A stretch of DNA of 64,000 nt from Silanimonas sp. (GTDB lineage: Bacteria > Pseudomonadota > Gammaproteobacteria > Xanthomonadales > Xanthomonadaceae), in contig NZ_JAPZSC010000020.1 in the NCBI RefSeq assembly GCF_027531545.1, positions 89,061 through 153,060 on the forward strand, in the 5' to 3' direction. Each line of letters begins with the position of its first letter. Within the stretch, counting starts at the first letter, position 1. Of the stretch, positions 61,559-64,000 are shown one piece after another. The notes below the pieces were generated by a model. The model saw nothing but the letters and a program-made list of their open reading frames with translations. It was not told where the DNA came from and made no database searches. Made by a program: the position numbers and the translations under genes.

Positions 61559-62599
61559 TCATTGAAGCCCTTCAATGAAGCGCTGGATCTGCTTGACGAA
61601 CACTTGCGTATCCAGAAAGTAGTTCGGGTACGCCTTTCGCAGAGACTCTACGGGACCGGCAGAAACCAAGACTGCCTCTACTGGCTCACCTGACTTGGTT
61701 CTCGCCTCAATTGCGGCATAAGCAATGTTTGCCTCCTCAAGCTTTGCCACCGCGAAGGGCCTGATAGAAACAGTTCGCTTTAGAGAATCTAGCGTGATCA
61801 AGTGATAGCCACCTTGACCGCGCTCAGTTGTAATCCGATCTGTCGCAATTGCGAAGCCTCTCAGCTTCTCAAGTACACGCAAGCGTTGCTCTGATGCATG
61901 AAGGCGCTCGTAGATCTGCTGCGTAGTACAGCTCTCAAAGCCTGGAACCGGAGTTGTTTTCTCCAGATCAGCAAGTGCCGCACTAGCAACCGCAAAGAAC
62001 TCGCGCCACTGCTCCTCGCCTTGACCTGACTTAAGTGCTTGCCCGAGAAAAGTACCCATCGTCTCTACGGCTGTAGCCCACGCGTGCTGCAACCGAGTGC
62101 GAATCTGGAGCTCAAGGGAGAGTCCGTCGTACTCAACCGCCCTCGGGTTGGAGTACTTGTAGATCAAGTGGATTCCGCGGTACCCATCGGCCTTTGGGTC
62201 AGCCAAGTAGTCTTTTGACGAGACCAGTTCATGCAGGAAACTTGACTGCATGTAAGAGCTCTCGAGTTTTCGTACCCGAGCCACGGTTGAAACGACCGCC
62301 CGTAGCCCGCCGATATCTTGCATTCGCGCGAGCTTCATCCCCTCAAAGCGCCTCAGCTTCAAGACGATAGAAGGAGTACGCTTTAGGCGCTGCGCGACAA
62401 TGGCCTTCTCGTCAATGCTCTTGAGCTTGGAACGCAATGTGGCTTGAAAGGTATTGATCGGATAGCCATGCGCTGCTCTGTAGTTGGTCAATACTTGGTC
62501 TGCGAAGACTCGATCGCTCAACGACGCATCATCCGAGATCAGGATGTCTCCCGCTCGGTTGATCTGCTTTTTTGAGTACTCAGGCTTCGCAAAGGACAC
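61559..62599 (-). CDS. cassette-encoded RelA/SpoT-domain nucleotide pyrophosphotransferase-like protein
   Basis: This 346-residue protein has a RelA/SpoT synthetase-type domain at ~40-200: RLKRTPSIVLKL at 71-82, QDIGGLR with Asp95, KADGYRGIHLIYKY at ~136-149, and SLELQIRTRLQHAWA with Glu163. These are the ATP- and GTP-binding and catalytic positions of alarmone synthetases, so activity is plausible. There is no hydrolase (HD) domain or TGS/ACT part. It is longer than small alarmone synthetases, with a C-terminal helical extension. Relatives include ToxSAS-type toxins. GTG 62599 has GGGAG at perfect spacing; TTG 62611 is less likely. Confidence 0.82.
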   Translation of the reverse strand: MSFAKPEYSKKQINRAGDILISDDASLSDRVFADQVLTNYRAAHGYPINTFQATLRSKLKSIDEKAIVAQRLKRTPSIVLKLRRFEGMKLARMQDIGGLRAVVSTVARVRKLESSYMQSSFLHELVSSKDYLADPKADGYRGIHLIYKYSNPRAVEYDGLSLELQIRTRLQHAWATAVETMGTFLGQALKSGQGEEQWREFFAVASAALADLEKTTPVPGFESCTTQQIYERLHASEQRLRVLEKLRGFAIATDRITTERGQGGYHLITLDSLKRTVSIRPFAVAKLEEANIAYAAIEARTKSGEPVEAVLVSAGPVESLRKAYPNYFLDTQVFVKQIQRFIEGLQ

Positions 62600-63181
62600 G
62601 GAATCTCCCAAAAGAGCTAACTACTTGTGTTACCCGGATGTGGGGGCTATCAAAAGCCTGCACCGCTGCCGGGCGATGGGTCAATCTCCGAGATGTTTCG
62701 CCAGAACAACGGAATGGCCGGCCTGAGCGGACTCCCAAGCCTTGGGCGCATGCGCCACGGACGTCGGAACATGCGGAGGAAGAAACAGCACTAAAGAGTA
62801 GGGAGGCGTTACGGGGATGCCGAACGCGCCGGCTCAGGCCGACAGAGGCTGCCAATAGTCCTGGCGTGATCACCGCATGCTGCCGACTACTGCCTGCTGT
62901 TCTGGGGGTTTACCGCCCTTGCACCACGATTTCACACGGCGAGTTGGTCGGTCCATTGCAGGCGACCACCTGTGGATGGGTATGGAAATGGACGGGCGAT
63001 ACGCCTGAGACAAGGCGCCGTCTTTTTGCCGGATGTAGAACCGCTAGGGGAATGACCGCTATGGGTCGTCTGGAGCCACCCAGCCATCGGGCTGAGTTCG
63101 GCCAAAAGCGGACAGTCGAAGCCAGCGGCTTGCTTGCCGGTAGTATCGGTTCAATATGGTCGTCCCGCCCCGGAGGCGGCC
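62600..63181. other. 582-bp intergenic region upstream of the recombinase
   Basis: No open frame with credible coding character was seen. It contains the second dispersed repeat (63050-63089) and a GTTAGC motif on the minus strand near 62617-62622, just before the RelA/SpoT gene. That motif could be a remnant of a cassette boundary, but no full attC hairpin is present around it. The 5' leader of the recombinase occupies the end. Confidence 0.5.
63050..63089 (+). repeat. dispersed ~40-bp element, copy 2
   Basis: It starts GAATGACCGCTATGGGTCGT and carries the same GAGCCACCCAGCC core as the copy at 59441-59480. Both copies are followed within ~100 bp by AGCCAGCGG. The stem present in copy 1 is largely lost here. 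Confidence 0.6.
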
Positions 63182-63805
63182 ATGCAAGCTCAGCGATCTA
63201 CACCGTCCCAAGACCCGTGGAACAAGGGAAAGCTAACAGGCCAGAAGGCGCCACTCAGGTTGAACGAGATCTACGCGATCAGGGTCAGGCTCCAGCTTTC
63301 GCGACGCACCCGTGATCTGGCGCTGTTCAACCTGGCAATCGACTCGAAGCTGCGTGCGTGCGACCTGTTGAACCTAAGGGTCATGGACGTGATGCATGGC
63401 TCGCAGCTAGCCAGCCGCGCCATCGTGATGCAGAAGAAGACGAAGCGTCCCGTGCAGTTCGAAATCACCGAGCAGACAAGAAAGTCTCTTGCCGACTGGA
63501 TTGAGCAGGCCGCGCTGCGGAACGGTGAATTCCTCTTCCCAAGCCGAATTCGAAGTTCGCCACACCTAACCACCCGGCAGTACGCCCGGATCGTTCATCA
63601 GTGGGTTCGCGAAATTGGCCTCGACGATTCGTCCTACGGGACACACACCATGAGACGAACGAAGGCGGCCCTCATCTATCGGCGAACCCGAAATCTTCGT
63701 GCCGTCCAACTGCTTCTTGGGCACACAAAGATCGAGAGTACCGTTCGGTACTTGGGCGTCGAGCTTGATGATGCCCTTGAGATTGCGGAGCAGACCGAGG
63801 TTTAG
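63182..63805 (+). CDS. small tyrosine recombinase (catalytic domain only)
   Basis: This 207-residue protein contains a full tyrosine-recombinase catalytic set: Arg58 (SKLRACDLLNLRVMDV), Lys near 85-88 (MQKKTKRP), His155 and Arg158 (GTHTMRRTKAAL), His181 (QLLLGHTKI) and Tyr190 (TVRYLGVELD). The N-terminal core-binding SAM-like domain is nearly absent (about 30 residues), as in FimB-sized recombinases. It lacks the extra helix insertion I expect in IntI, so it is not an integron integrase by this reading. GGAGG precedes ATG 63182. The natural site and partner are unknown, but it sits at the edge of the accessory block. Confidence 0.85.
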   Translation: MQAQRSTPSQDPWNKGKLTGQKAPLRLNEIYAIRVRLQLSRRTRDLALFNLAIDSKLRACDLLNLRVMDVMHGSQLASRAIVMQKKTKRPVQFEITEQTRKSLADWIEQAALRNGEFLFPSRIRSSPHLTTRQYARIVHQWVREIGLDDSSYGTHTMRRTKAALIYRRTRNLRAVQLLLGHTKIESTVRYLGVELDDALEIAEQTEV

Positions 63806-63822
63806 CCAAGGAAGGGCCTCGG

Positions 63823-64000
63823 TCATCGTCCCGGCTGAAGCGCGATCACCGCCATCCCTGCCAAGGCAAGGCTCACGCCCGCCACATCCCAAAGGGACGG
63901 CCTGATGCCGTCCACCATCCACAGCCAGGCAATGGCGAGGCCGATGTAGACGCCACCGTAGGCCGCGTAGACGCGCCCCGACGCCGCTTCATGGAAGGTC
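63823..64000 (-). CDS. ynfA: YnfA/UPF0060 family membrane protein, C-terminal part
   Basis: This is the C-terminal ~58 residues of a gene that runs beyond the window on the minus strand, with its stop at 63823-63825. The translated sequence [20 protein letters not shown], then [18 protein letters not shown] and [15 protein letters not shown], is characteristic of YnfA, a small four-helix inner-membrane protein of SMR-like type. The high GC content shows that the chromosomal backbone resumes here. Confidence 0.85.
   Translation of the reverse strand, partial: TFHEAASGRVYAAYGGVYIGLAIAWLWMVDGIRPSLWDVAGVSLALAGMAVIALQPGR

Noticed and set aside
62612-62630. attI or attC boundary at GTTAGC before the RelA/SpoT gene
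   Set aside because: Only a short core-like motif is present, without the paired arms; too weak to call.
63182-63805. IntI integron integrase
   Set aside because: It is too short, lacks the core-binding domain and the IntI-specific inserted helix, and lies far from the expected position relative to attI.

Overview
The window is a GC-rich bacterial chromosome segment, most likely from a gammaproteobacterium of the order Lysobacterales (Xanthomonadales). The placement is an inference from gene content and order: ubiJ-ubiB, a FadI-type thiolase, sigma-54-controlled glnA with ntrBC nearby, an AmiD-type amidase, PAS-containing chemoreceptors, an EptA-type transferase and a YnfA protein. I saw no rRNA or tRNA genes and no CRISPR array.

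1-11.7 kb: the 3' end of an isoaspartyl-dipeptidase-like gene; a lipoprotein with nine 24-bp tandem repeats; a large hybrid kinase (kinase, receiver and Hpt) coupled to a lone receiver protein; two PAS-containing chemoreceptors; and two tandem copies of a small secreted OB-like protein. 11.8-21.5 kb: an LCAT/lipase-type lipoprotein; the overlapping chain ubiJ-ubiB-truC; two tandem solute-binding proteins with no transporter; a thiolase; a methyltransferase; and an unrecognised protein.

21.5-27.6 kb: a translationally coupled trio of SsuA/NMT1-like binding lipoprotein, dCache-PAS-GAF histidine kinase, and REC-DUF3369-GGDEF-EAL response regulator. It reads as a dedicated pathway from a periplasmic ligand to c-di-GMP breakdown, and it is the most system-like unit in the window. 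27.6-30.8 kb: ntrB-ntrC continues by 4-bp overlaps into a small monooxygenase and a GNAT gene. 31-37.5 kb: an acyltransferase-3 membrane protein; a LytTR regulator broken by an in-frame TGA; and an operon of two paralogous six-cysteine membrane-anchored proteins ending in an AmiD-like amidase. 37.6-39.2 kb: glnA with a visible sigma-54 promoter, upstream NtrC-like half-sites and a good terminator, so ntrBC and glnA form the local nitrogen circuit.

39.2-57.8 kb: mostly housekeeping and envelope genes: uppP, a TPR-sulfotransferase protein, YheT, PlsC, a thioesterase, a YkvA-like protein, a PLD-family lipoprotein, YceI, SixA, ParA, a Ycf46-like AAA ATPase, a pair of small membrane proteins, a pseudouridine synthase, gamma-glutamyltransferase, a phosphoethanolamine transferase and an MGMT-like protein.

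58-63.8 kb: base composition becomes visibly less GC-rich and the genes become accessory. Two 73-bp attC-like recombination sites flank a two-gene cassette (an STN-domain membrane protein and a zinc-finger-like protein). A RelA/SpoT-domain gene lies on one side of it and a coiled-coil HTH gene on the other, all on the minus strand. A 207-residue tyrosine recombinase with a complete catalytic set follows, and the backbone resumes with a partial ynfA. No IntI integrase is inside the window, so this may be an outlying or orphan cassette group.
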